NCBI GenBank assembly: GCA_016649475.1
Contig: JAENXP010000099.1
Coordinates: forward strand, 1-7,387
Direction: 5' to 3'
DNA length: 7,387 bases
Source: Burkholderiales bacterium
Lineage (GTDB): Bacteria; Pseudomonadota; Gammaproteobacteria; Burkholderiales; SG8-39
Part shown: one piece after another, positions 1 to 6,158 of the stretch
Position numbering within the stretch: position 1 is the stretch's first letter
Layout: every line of letters begins with the position of its first letter
Translations under genes and position numbers: made by a program
The notes under the pieces: model-generated
Told to the model about the DNA's origin: nothing
What the model saw: the letters and a program-made list of their open reading frames with translations, nothing else
The model's database searches: none

Positions 1-155
1 GCCTCCTTGAACTTCTCCTCTGCGCCCTTGTTCTTGTCCTCCGGATTGCGGTCCGGGTGGTGTTTCATCGCCAGTTTGCGATAGGCTTTCTTGATCGCGT
101 CTTCGTCAGCGTCGCGATTGACACCCAGAATTTCGTAATAGTCGCGCTTTGCCAT
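1..155 (-). CDS. dnaJ: DnaJ (Hsp40) co-chaperone, N-terminal part only
   Basis: DnaJ delivers unfolded clients to DnaK and stimulates its ATPase in the cytoplasm. Only the first 51 codons are present; the gene runs off the low-coordinate edge, so the G/F linker, zinc-binding repeats and C-terminal client-binding domains are not visible. What is seen is a typical J domain: the start [12 protein letters not shown], helix II with [12 protein letters not shown] (residues 20-31), and the essential HPD motif at residues 33-35, which contacts the DnaK ATPase domain. The ATG at 155-153 (minus strand) is the usual family start. No clear Shine-Dalgarno sequence precedes it; the bases just upstream read CTCACTGACTTT. 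It is the third gene of grpE-dnaK-dnaJ, 96 bases after the dnaK stop, and a hairpin lies in that gap. Identification is secure; full-length integrity cannot be judged. Confidence 0.96.
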   Translation of the reverse strand, partial: MAKRDYYEILGVNRDADEDAIKKAYRKLAMKHHPDRNPEDKNKGAEEKFKE

Positions 156-196
156 AAAGTCAGTGAGCAGTGGGTGGTTGGAATTGAGGAGGCAAT

Positions 197-234
197 GGCA
201 AAGGGGGCGAGGTTATCACTCCTCGCCCCCTGCC
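197..234 (-). terminator. GC-rich hairpin between dnaK and dnaJ (attenuator or mRNA-stabilising stem)
   Basis: GGGGGCGAGG at 203-212 is perfectly complementary to CCTCGCCCCC at 221-230 across an 8-base loop. An A-T pair (202/231) or, alternatively, GGCA (197-200) with TGCC (231-234) extends the stem. In the dnaK-to-dnaJ direction the stem is followed by only TTT before GCC, so it is a poor classical Rho-independent terminator. By inference it may partly terminate or protect the dnaK message 3' end, lowering dnaJ relative to dnaK. The stem is seen directly; the function is not proven. Confidence 0.6.
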
Positions 235-251
235 GCGGTGCCGCTCATGTT

Positions 252-2177
252 TTATTTCTTGCCGTCCTTGACCTCGGTGTATTCGGCGTCGACCACCTCG
301 GCATCCTCCGCCTTGGCTTCGCTTTTTGCCTCGGGGGCGGCATTCTCGCCTGCGGCCTGGGCTTCGGCGTACATCTTCTCGCCCAGTTTCTGTGCCACCT
401 GCGCCAGCGCCTGCGACTTGGCCTCGATCGCGTCCTTGTTTTCGGACTTGAGCACTTCCTCGGTTTCCTTGATCGCCGCCTCGATTTTTTCCTTCTCGCC
501 CGCGTCCAGCTTGTCGCCGTACTCGGTAAGCGATTTCTTCACCGAGTGCACCAGCGCCTCGCATTGATTGCGCACGTTCACCAGCTCCAGAGCCTTTTTG
601 TCCTCTTCTGCGTGTGCCTCGGCGTCCTTGACCATTTTCTGGATTTCGTCCTCGTTCAGGCCGCTCGAAGCCTGAATCTTGATCTTGTTCTCCTTGCCGG
701 TCGCCTTGTCCTTCGCCGACACGTGCAGAATGCCGTTGGCGTCGATGTCGAACGCGACCTCGATCTGCGGCAGGCCGCGCGGCGCCGGCGGGATGTCGGC
801 GAGGTTGAACTGACCCAGGCTCTTGTTCCCCGAAGCAATGTCGCGCTCGCCCTGCAGCACGTGTATCGTGACCGCAGTCTGGTTGTCGTCCGCGGTGGAA
901 AACACCTGCTGCGCCTTGGTCGGGATGGTGGTGTTCTTCTGAATCAGCTTGGTTATCACCCCACCGAGCGTCTCGATGCCCAGAGACAGCGGCGTGACGT
1001 CGAGCAGCAGCACGTCCTTGCGATCTCCGGAGAGCACCGATGCCTGGATCGCCGCCCCCGCCGCCACCGCCTCGTCCGGATTGACGTCCTTGCGCGGTTC
1101 CCTGCCGAAAATCTCCTTTACCTTGTCCTGCACCTTGGGCATGCGCGTCATTCCGCCCACCAGGATCACGTCGCTGATGTCGCTAACCTTGACGCCGGAA
1201 TCCTTGATCGCGGTCATGCACGGGGCCACGGTCTGCTGGATCAGTTCGTCCACCAGGCTCTCCAGCTTGGCTCGCGTGAGCTTGATCGACAGGTGCTTGG
1301 GTCCGCTCGCGTCGGCCGTGATATAGGCGAGGTTGATCTCGGTCTGCTGCGAGGACGAAAGCTCGATCTTGCCTTTCTCCGCGGCTTCCTTCAGGCGCTG
1401 CAGTGCGAGCACGTCCTTTCTCAGATCTATGCCCTGGTCGCGCTTGAACTCGTCACACAGGTAATCCATGATGCGCTGGTCGAAGTCCTCGCCGCCGAGG
1501 AAAGTGTCGCCGTTGGTGGAGAGCACCTCGAACTGCTTTTCACCTTCGACGTCGGCGATCTCGATGATGGAGATGTCGAACGTTCCGCCGCCCAGGTCGT
1601 ATACCGCAATCTTGCGGTCGCCGCCCTGCTTGTCCACGCCGAAAGCGAGCGCCGCCGCGGTCGGTTCGTTGATGATGCGCTTGACTTCCAGACCGGCGAT
1701 CCGGCCCGCGTCTTTGGTGGCCTGGCGCTGGCTGTCGTTGAAATAGGCCGGGACGGTGATCACCGCCTCGGTCACTGGTTCGCCGAGGTAGTCCTCCGCG
1801 GTTTTTTTCATTTTCAGCAGCACCTGGGCGGAGACCTCCTGCGGCGCGATGCGCTTGCCGCGCACCTCGACCCAGGCGTCGCCGTTGTCGTGCTTGACGA
1901 TCTTGTAGGGCATGAGGTCGAGGTCCTTTTGCACCTCTTTTTCCTCGAAGCGGCGGCCGATCAGGCGCTTGACCGCATACAGCGTGTTCTTGGCGTTGGT
2001 GACGGCCTGGCGCTTGGCCGAAGCGCCGCACAGAATCTCGCCGTCCTCCTGGTAGGCGACGATGGACGGCGTGGTGCGCGCGCCCTCGGAATTCTCGATG
2101 ATCTTGGTTTGCCCGCCTTCTATGATGGCGACGCAGGAATTGGTCGTTCCCAGGTCGATGCCGATGATCTTAGCCAT
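252..2177 (-). CDS. dnaK: Molecular chaperone DnaK (Hsp70)
   Basis: ATP-driven cytoplasmic Hsp70 chaperone that binds exposed hydrophobic segments of proteins in cycles controlled by DnaJ and GrpE. The 641-residue product has the family's usual length. The nucleotide-binding domain covers about residues 1-385: phosphate-1 loop IDLGTTNS at 7-14, Lys70, phosphate-2 loop DLGGGTF at 194-200 with Thr199 at the E. coli position, and the adenosine motif [12 protein letters not shown] at 337-348. The interdomain linker DVLLLDVTP is at 388-396, followed by the beta-sandwich substrate-binding domain with [12 protein letters not shown], then the helical lid. The Ala/Glu/Lys-rich tail ends [18 protein letters not shown]. 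The ATG at 2177-2175 has a good Shine-Dalgarno GAGGAA (minus strand, 2189-2184) seven bases upstream. It sits 60 bases after grpE and is probably co-transcribed from the sigma-32 promoter upstream of grpE. The gene contains no TTA, CTA or TCA codon in frame, a sign of strong codon bias. Confidence 0.99.
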   Translation of the reverse strand: MAKIIGIDLGTTNSCVAIIEGGQTKIIENSEGARTTPSIVAYQEDGEILCGASAKRQAVTNAKNTLYAVKRLIGRRFEEKEVQKDLDLMPYKIVKHDNGDAWVEVRGKRIAPQEVSAQVLLKMKKTAEDYLGEPVTEAVITVPAYFNDSQRQATKDAGRIAGLEVKRIINEPTAAALAFGVDKQGGDRKIAVYDLGGGTFDISIIEIADVEGEKQFEVLSTNGDTFLGGEDFDQRIMDYLCDEFKRDQGIDLRKDVLALQRLKEAAEKGKIELSSSQQTEINLAYITADASGPKHLSIKLTRAKLESLVDELIQQTVAPCMTAIKDSGVKVSDISDVILVGGMTRMPKVQDKVKEIFGREPRKDVNPDEAVAAGAAIQASVLSGDRKDVLLLDVTPLSLGIETLGGVITKLIQKNTTIPTKAQQVFSTADDNQTAVTIHVLQGERDIASGNKSLGQFNLADIPPAPRGLPQIEVAFDIDANGILHVSAKDKATGKENKIKIQASSGLNEDEIQKMVKDAEAHAEEDKKALELVNVRNQCEALVHSVKKSLTEYGDKLDAGEKEKIEAAIKETEEVLKSENKDAIEAKSQALAQVAQKLGEKMYAEAQAAGENAAPEAKSEAKAEDAEVVDAEYTEVKDGKK

Positions 2178-2237
2178 AATTTGTTCCTCGATGAGTGAGA
2201 TAAGCCTGACTGGAATGTGGGGTCAATTAGCTGCTCT

Positions 2238-2798
2238 TCAAGCGTCCTTCGGCTTGGAAACCGTTACCAGGGCCGGACGGATGACGCGTTCGTGCAGCAG
2301 GTAGCCTTTTTGCATCACGTCCACCACCTGATTGGGTTCGCCCGGGTGCTCCACCATGGTCATGGCCTGGTGCTTATGCGGGTCAAATTTCTCATTGACC
2401 GGATTGATTTCCTTGAGACTGGCCTTTTCGAACACCGCATTGAGCTGCTTCAGGGTCAGTTCCACGCCGCTTTTCAGGCTCTCCAGCGTGATATTTTCAA
2501 TCGCCAGCGCGGCTTCCAGGCTGTCGCGCACCGGCAGCAGCGCTTCGGCCAGGTTCTCCACCCCGTATTTGTGCGCGCTGGCGATGTCGGCCTGGGCGCG
2601 CTTGCGCAGGTTTTCGGTTTCGGCCTTGGCGCGCAGCCAGGATTCCAGATGCTCCTGGGCCTTTTGCTCGGCCAGGTGCAGCTGCTCCTCCACGCTGGGC
2701 GCAGCCTCTTCCTTTACGCCGGCATCGGCATCGCTACCCGGCGCCCCTGCCAGCTTGTCTGCAGCGGTTTGGGCATCGTCAGGTCCTTGATCTGCCAT
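2238..2798 (-). CDS. grpE: GrpE, nucleotide exchange factor for DnaK
   Basis: GrpE dimers pull ADP from DnaK so that ATP can bind and the client is released. The product is 186 residues, normal for the family. Residues 1-35 are an acidic, Ala/Asp/Glu-rich disordered start; about 36-75 form a long coiled-coil helix ([20 protein letters not shown] and onward to ENLRKRAQ). The four-helix-bundle region follows, with [12 protein letters not shown] at 87-98. The C-terminal beta domain that touches DnaK carries the signature FDPHKHQAM at 138-146 and ends [18 protein letters not shown]. The frame stays open for 20 more codons upstream to an ATG at 2858, but that ATG lies within the sigma-32 promoter and lacks a Shine-Dalgarno. 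The ATG at 2798 has GGAGGG six bases upstream and gives the familiar short acidic N-terminus, so it is chosen. It is the first gene of grpE-dnaK-dnaJ. Confidence 0.98.
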   Translation of the reverse strand: MADQGPDDAQTAADKLAGAPGSDADAGVKEEAAPSVEEQLHLAEQKAQEHLESWLRAKAETENLRKRAQADIASAHKYGVENLAEALLPVRDSLEAALAIENITLESLKSGVELTLKQLNAVFEKASLKEINPVNEKFDPHKHQAMTMVEHPGEPNQVVDVMQKGYLLHERVIRPALVTVSKPKDA

Positions 2799-2803
2799 TA
2801 CTT

Positions 2804-2809
2804 CCCTCC
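2804..2809 (-). promoter_or_regulatory. Shine-Dalgarno site fixing the grpE start
   Basis: The minus strand reads GGAGGG followed by AAGTA and then ATG at 2798. This strong site with near-ideal spacing selects the 186-residue GrpE over a 206-residue form starting at 2858, whose ATG lies inside the promoter and would not be on the transcript. Confidence 0.85.
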
Positions 2810-2831
2810 AGTATTCCAATAACCTTTGGGG

Positions 2832-2859
2832 AGATGGGGGCAAAGCTATGCATTTCAAG
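2832..2859 (-). promoter_or_regulatory. Sigma-32 (RpoH) heat-shock promoter of grpE-dnaK-dnaJ
   Basis: On the minus strand a -35 box CTTGAAA (2859-2853) is followed, 13 bases on, by CCCCATCT (2839-2832). This matches the enterobacterial RpoH consensus, CTTGAAA and CCCCATnT with a 13-14 base spacer, at essentially every defined position. The predicted start of transcription is near 2825, giving a leader of about 27 bases that contains the grpE Shine-Dalgarno. No CIRCE operator overlaps it. The motif match is seen directly; use by RpoH is inferred from the consensus and from the heat-shock genes it precedes. Confidence 0.88.
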
Positions 2860-2943
2860 TGCGGCAGGCGGCAGGCGCGCTGGTCGCTGGTACTTGGAGG
2901 CTATTTCAGAATTACCGAAATGGCACCGGACTCAGGGGAGTAT

Positions 2944-3050
2944 GAGGGAGGTCCCCCGAGGTGACTTTCCCCTCTCCCGTCTCCCGTCGAGCGGGACCGA
3001 GGAAGCGGGACCGAGGAAGGGGGATCGAGACCTTCGGGGCGTATCCCCTC
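2944..3050. repeat. Long imperfect palindrome between hemH and grpE
   Basis: The non-coding stretch 2860-3078 is dominated by an imperfect inverted repeat centred on TCGAG at 2987-2991. From the centre outwards, TCCCG (2982-2986) pairs with CGGGA (2992-2996), a second TCCCG (2975-2979) pairs with CGGGA (3006-3010), CCCC (2969-2972) pairs with GGGG (3019-3022), CCCCGAGGT (2954-2962) pairs with ACCTTCGGGG (3030-3039) with one bulged base, and GAGGG (2944-2948) pairs with CCCTC (3046-3050). The arms are strongly pyrimidine-rich on one side and purine-rich on the other. An alternative local stem joins CTCAGGGGA (2931-2939) with TCCCCCGAG (2952-2960), one mismatch. It codes for nothing convincing. 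It could be a dispersed intergenic element of REP or MITE type, or a structural barrier between the hemH message and the grpE promoter. The rest of the gap shows only a 7-bp tandem GCGGCAG pair at 2861-2874. Confidence 0.6.
2991..3018. repeat. Perfect 14-bp tandem duplication
   Basis: GCGGGACCGAGGAA occurs twice in direct succession (2991-3004 and 3005-3018), followed by a degenerate third partial copy beginning GGGGGATCGAG. It lies in the right arm of the long palindrome. On the opposite arm a 7-bp unit CTCCCGT is also tandemly doubled (2974-2980, 2981-2987). The duplication probably arose by replication slippage inside the hairpin. Confidence 0.85.
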
Positions 3051-3061
3051 GTTTAGAAATG

Positions 3062-3079
3062 AGTTCTTAGCGCAGAACT
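3062..3079 (-). terminator. Weak hairpin at the hemH stop codon
   Basis: Reading with hemH, AGTTCT, starting at the last base of the TAA stop, can pair with AGAACT across the loop GCGCTA. The six-pair stem is AT-rich and is followed by CATTTCTAAACG, not a T run. It could contribute to transcript end formation together with the large palindrome just downstream, but on its own it is not a convincing intrinsic terminator. Confidence 0.3.
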
Positions 3080-4170
3080 TAGGCCGGTGCGCCCAGTGTC
3101 AGGGCGCGTGCGCGCGATCGCCCGAGCTCCTCCGCGTCCGGGACGGGCGCACCCCAGTCACCCGCATGTTCAAGGGCGATTTGCGCCAGCGCACGGATCC
3201 AGGCGTCGCTTTCGTTGAGGCAGGGGATGGCATGGAATTCCTTGCCGCCCGCCTGGATGAAGTCGGCCTTCCCCTCCATGCCGATTTCTTCCAGCGTTTC
3301 CAGGCAGTCGGCGACGAAGCCCGGGCAGATCACGTCGACGCGGCGCATGCCCTGCTTGCCCCATTGCGCCAGCGTCGCCGCAGTATAGGGCTGGAGCCAC
3401 TCGGCGCGGCCGAAGCGCGACTGGAAGCTCAGCTGGTATTGCTCCGGTGCCAGCACCAGCGCCTCGGCCAGCAGGCGCGCAGTCTTCTGGCACTCGCAAT
3501 GGTACGGGTCGCCGCGCTCCAGGGTATAGCGCGGCAGTCCGTGAAAGCTCATCAGCAGCCTGTCCGGCTTGCCGTGCTGCGCCCAGTACCTGCGCACCCC
3601 CTCGGCCAGCGCCGCGATATAGGCGGGGTGATCGTGGAAGTGCTTGACCATGCGCAATTCCGGAATATTGCGCGTGCGCCGGAAGTAATCGGACACCGCG
3701 TCGAGCGCGGTCGCCGTGGTACTGGCGGCGTATTGAGGATACAGGGGCAGGACCAGAATGCGCTCGCAGCGCTGCTGTTTCAACCGGGCGAGCACCGAGG
3801 CTATCGAGGGCTTGCCATAGCGCATGGCGAAATCCACGACCAGCGCCGGGTGACCCTGCGCGCCCAAATAGCCGCGCAGCAGCTTTGCCTGGCGTTCTGT
3901 ATGCACTCTGAGGGGTGATCCGTCCTGATCCCATATTTGCGCGTATTTGGCCGCCGATTTGGCCGGACGTACGTTGAGGATGACGCCATTGAGGATCAGC
4001 CACCACAGCAGCCGCGGAATCTCGACCACCCTCGGATCGGAGAGAAACTCCTTCAAGTAGCTGCGCACAGCAGCGCGTGTCGGCGCCTCCGGGGTTCCCA
4101 GGTTGACCAGCAGGATCGCGGTGCGCGCCGGCGTGCCGTGGGCAAAGGCGGGTTCGGCCAGAAAGGGCAT
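3079..4170 (-). CDS. hemH: Ferrochelatase (protohaem ferro-lyase)
   Basis: Inserts Fe2+ into protoporphyrin IX, the final step of protohaem synthesis, probably at the inner face of the cytoplasmic membrane. The 363-residue product has the family's length. Landmarks: the opening strand [14 protein letters not shown] (18-31), [12 protein letters not shown] (42-53), the [12 protein letters not shown] loop (141-152), the catalytic-site motif LLMSFHGLP with His210, SFQSRFG (248-254), and [13 protein letters not shown] with the metal-site Glu291. The frame is open 57 codons further upstream, but that portion lies inside hrcA in another frame. The ATG at 4170 gives the expected MPF...[11 protein letters not shown] start and is chosen, although no clear Shine-Dalgarno precedes it. 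It begins 20 bases after the hrcA stop, so it is probably co-transcribed and perhaps translationally coupled. hrcA-hemH adjacency is, from memory, common in betaproteobacteria. Confidence 0.97.
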   Translation of the reverse strand: MPFLAEPAFAHGTPARTAILLVNLGTPEAPTRAAVRSYLKEFLSDPRVVEIPRLLWWLILNGVILNVRPAKSAAKYAQIWDQDGSPLRVHTERQAKLLRGYLGAQGHPALVVDFAMRYGKPSIASVLARLKQQRCERILVLPLYPQYAASTTATALDAVSDYFRRTRNIPELRMVKHFHDHPAYIAALAEGVRRYWAQHGKPDRLLMSFHGLPRYTLERGDPYHCECQKTARLLAEALVLAPEQYQLSFQSRFGRAEWLQPYTAATLAQWGKQGMRRVDVICPGFVADCLETLEEIGMEGKADFIQAGGKEFHAIPCLNESDAWIRALAQIALEHAGDWGAPVPDAEELGRSRARALTLGAPA

Positions 4171-4190
4171 GGGCTGTGGCCGCGGACCGG

Positions 4191-5210
4191 TCAGTTGCTG
4201 GAGAGCGCGCTGGACAGCAGCTTCGCCGTAATATCGACGATGGGAATCACGCGCTCGTAGGCCATCCGCGTCGGGCCGATCACACCTACGGTGCCGACCA
4301 CCCGTCCATCCACGGTATAGGGGGCGGTGACTACGCTGCATTCGTCCAGCACCGATGCGCCGGATTCCCCGCCGATGAATATCTGCACCCCCTCCGCGCG
4401 CGAGCTCATGTCGAGGATTTGCACGAACAAGGTCTTTTTGTCGAACAGGTCGAATAGTTCCCGCAGCCGCGACATATTGGAGGCAAGATCGGCTGAATCG
4501 AGCAGGTTTTTCTCGCCCGAAATGACGTAATTCTCGGTGTCGTCGTTCAGCGCCTGGTTTCCCGCCTCCAGTGCCGCAGTCATGAGCGAGGTCATGTCGT
4601 GGTGCAGTTGCCTCAATTCGTCCTGCACCCGCCGCCGGATTTCGTCGAAGGTGAACCCGGCATAGTTCTGATTGAGAAAATTCGCCGCCATCGTGAGTTG
4701 TGCCGGCGTATAGGTTCTATCCGTAAACAGGATGCGGTTCTGCACGTCCCCGTCCGGAGTGACAATGATCAGCAGAATGCGTTTTTCCGAAAGCGAGAGA
4801 AATTCTATGTGGCGGAAGGCGGCGCTTTTGCGCCTCGGGGAGGCCACGACGCCGGCAAAATGGGAAAGCTGGGACAGCAGATGCGAAGCCGAACTGATCA
4901 GGCGCTGCGGGTTGTCCGGATTCAGGTTGCCTTCGATCTCCCTGAGTTCAACCTGCTCCAGCGGCTTGATGGTGAGCAGAGTGTCGACAAAAATGCGGTA
5001 GCCGCACGGCGTGGGAACGCGTCCGGCCGAGGTGTGGGGGCTGGAGATAAATCCCATTTCTTCCAGATCCGACATGATGTTGCGGATCGTCGCGGGCGAC
5101 AGGTCCAGTCCGGAATAGCGCGACAGCGCACGTGAGCCGACCGGCTGGCCTTCGGCAATATAGCGTTCTACCAGGGTCTTGAGCAGGATTTGGGCGCGTC
5201 GATCAAGCAT
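4191..5210 (-). CDS. hrcA: Heat-inducible transcription repressor HrcA
   Basis: HrcA represses chaperone genes by binding the CIRCE inverted repeat; in studied species its activity depends on GroEL. The 339-residue product is normal length. The N-terminal winged-helix DNA-binding domain occupies about residues 1-75: [20 protein letters not shown], recognition region [19 protein letters not shown] (37-55) and wing [16 protein letters not shown] (57-72). The central and C-terminal GAF-like dimerisation region ends with the family signature [20 protein letters not shown] (306-325). The ATG at 5210 is firm: the in-frame triplets upstream are GAC, ACG, AAT and then a TAG stop. There is no good Shine-Dalgarno, and a likely -10 box ends only six bases before the ATG, so the message may be leaderless. 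It diverges from nadK and is followed 20 bases later by hemH. No CIRCE lies upstream, so classic autoregulation is not supported. Confidence 0.98.
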   Translation of the reverse strand: MLDRRAQILLKTLVERYIAEGQPVGSRALSRYSGLDLSPATIRNIMSDLEEMGFISSPHTSAGRVPTPCGYRIFVDTLLTIKPLEQVELREIEGNLNPDNPQRLISSASHLLSQLSHFAGVVASPRRKSAAFRHIEFLSLSEKRILLIIVTPDGDVQNRILFTDRTYTPAQLTMAANFLNQNYAGFTFDEIRRRVQDELRQLHHDMTSLMTAALEAGNQALNDDTENYVISGEKNLLDSADLASNMSRLRELFDLFDKKTLFVQILDMSSRAEGVQIFIGGESGASVLDECSVVTAPYTVDGRVVGTVGVIGPTRMAYERVIPIVDITAKLLSSALSSN

Positions 5211-5216
5211 GTCCGT

Positions 5217-5247
5217 ATTCTAACCAATTTTTGCGCGTCTCCATCAA
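5217..5247 (-). promoter_or_regulatory. Candidate sigma-70 promoter for hrcA-hemH
   Basis: The minus strand has TAGAAT at 5222-5217, one mismatch to the TATAAT -10 consensus, and TTGATG at 5247-5242 as a possible -35. The 19-base spacer is longer than the preferred 17. Transcription would start at or next to the hrcA ATG (5210), since only six bases separate it from the -10 box. The same bases on the plus strand read TATTCT (5216-5221), which could serve as a weak -10 towards nadK; I see no convincing -35 for that direction. Confidence 0.4.
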
Positions 5248-5250
5248 CAC

Positions 5251-5255
5251 GAGGT
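5251..5255 (+). promoter_or_regulatory. Shine-Dalgarno site deciding the nadK start
   Basis: GAGGT lies seven bases before the ATG at 5263, good spacing. Neither the GTG at 5254, which overlaps this motif, nor the GTG/ATG at 5281/5284, preceded by TAATTTCAAC, has a comparable site. Confidence 0.65.
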
Positions 5256-5262
5256 GGGGGCG

Positions 5263-6156
5263 ATGTGGTCTAATTTCAACGTGATGCAACCCGCGTTCAA
5301 AACAGTCGCATTGATCGGCCGCTATAACACTGCCGAAATCGCCGAGTCATTGCTCGGTTTGGCGGACCTGCTGCAGCAGCGCGGATGCACCGTGCTGATA
5401 GAGAAGGAGACCGCTGACAATATCGGCAAGAACGGTTTCACCACCGCGGACTATGCACTCATCGGCGAGCGGGCCGATCTTGCCGTGGTGCTTGGCGGCG
5501 ACGGCAGTGTGCTCTCCGCCGCGCGTAATCTGGCCGTCTATGGCGTGCCCCTGATCGGCGTCAATCAGGGACGCCTGGGGTTCATGACCGACATCGCGTT
5601 CTCGAAGATGCGCGAAACGATCATGCTGCTGCTCTCCGGCCAGTACACCATAGGCGAGCGCACCATGCTCGAGGCGCGTGTGCTGCGCGGGGAAAGCGAG
5701 ATATTCAGCACCCAGGCGCTCAACGATATCGTGGTCAACAAGGGCGCGACCGGCCGCATGATCGAATTTCTGGTGCATATCGATGGCCAGTTCGTCTACG
5801 ATCTGCGCGCTGACGGCATCATCCTGGCCACCCCGACGGGCTCGACGGCATACGCACTTTCGTCCAACGGGCCGATACTGCAGCCCAATGTGCCCGGTAT
5901 CGCCGTGGTCCCGGTATGCCCGCATACGCTTTCCAACCGGCCGATCACGGTGAGCGACCGCAACGTGATCGAAATTACCATCAAGCAGCGCTCTGCTGGC
6001 GCAAGTCTGCATTTCGACGGCCAGCCCCATTCCGAGCTGGCGGCAGACGACAAGGTCGTCGTGCGCCGCGCGGCGCATTCTATCCTCTTTGTGCATCCGC
6101 CCGGCTACAGCTACTACGCCATGCTGCGCGAGAAGCTGCACTGGAGCGAAATGTAA
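5263..6156 (+). CDS. nadK: NAD kinase (ATP-NAD 2'-phosphotransferase)
   Basis: Phosphorylates NAD to NADP in the cytoplasm, setting the supply of NADPH for biosynthesis and oxidative defence. From the ATG at 5263 the product is 297 residues, normal for proteobacterial NadK. The N-terminal Rossmann-like part begins FKTVALIGRYN (12-22). The catalytic GGDGS loop is at 78-82, followed by NQGRLGFM (101-108), LNDIVV (153-158), the substrate-binding ADGIILATPTGSTAY (183-197) and the PVCPHTLSNRPI motif (217-228). The start at 5263 is preferred because of its Shine-Dalgarno; a GTG at 5254 or the ATG at 5284 (first residues MQPAFKTVALIG) are alternatives, the latter closer to the usual length of the N-terminus in relatives as I recall them. 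It is divergent from hrcA and separated from recN by 2 bases, so the two are probably one transcript. Confidence 0.97.
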   Translation: MWSNFNVMQPAFKTVALIGRYNTAEIAESLLGLADLLQQRGCTVLIEKETADNIGKNGFTTADYALIGERADLAVVLGGDGSVLSAARNLAVYGVPLIGVNQGRLGFMTDIAFSKMRETIMLLLSGQYTIGERTMLEARVLRGESEIFSTQALNDIVVNKGATGRMIEFLVHIDGQFVYDLRADGIILATPTGSTAYALSSNGPILQPNVPGIAVVPVCPHTLSNRPITVSDRNVIEITIKQRSAGASLHFDGQPHSELAADDKVVVRRAAHSILFVHPPGYSYYAMLREKLHWSEM

Positions 6157-6158
6157 GT

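Noticed and set aside
544..549. GAGTGC as a possible half CIRCE
   Set aside because: It lies inside dnaK coding sequence and lacks the GCACTC partner nine bases away. GCACTC strings near 3492, 3903 and 5456 are likewise single and inside coding regions.
57..2198. Large plus-strand open frame of 713 codons
   Set aside because: It is antisense and codon-aligned to unmistakable dnaK and dnaJ; its openness follows from dnaK codon bias, and its Leu/Arg/His-rich product shows no domain.
2991..3018. CRISPR-like direct repeats
   Set aside because: The two 14-bp copies abut without spacers and there are no cas genes; simple tandem duplication explains them.
2834..3070. Plus-strand 78-codon frame in the hemH-grpE gap
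   Set aside because: It spans the sigma-32 promoter and the palindrome, has no Shine-Dalgarno and its composition reflects the repeats.
3166..3918. Plus-strand 250-codon frame opposite hemH
   Set aside because: It is antisense to a full-length ferrochelatase with intact motifs; no recognisable domain.
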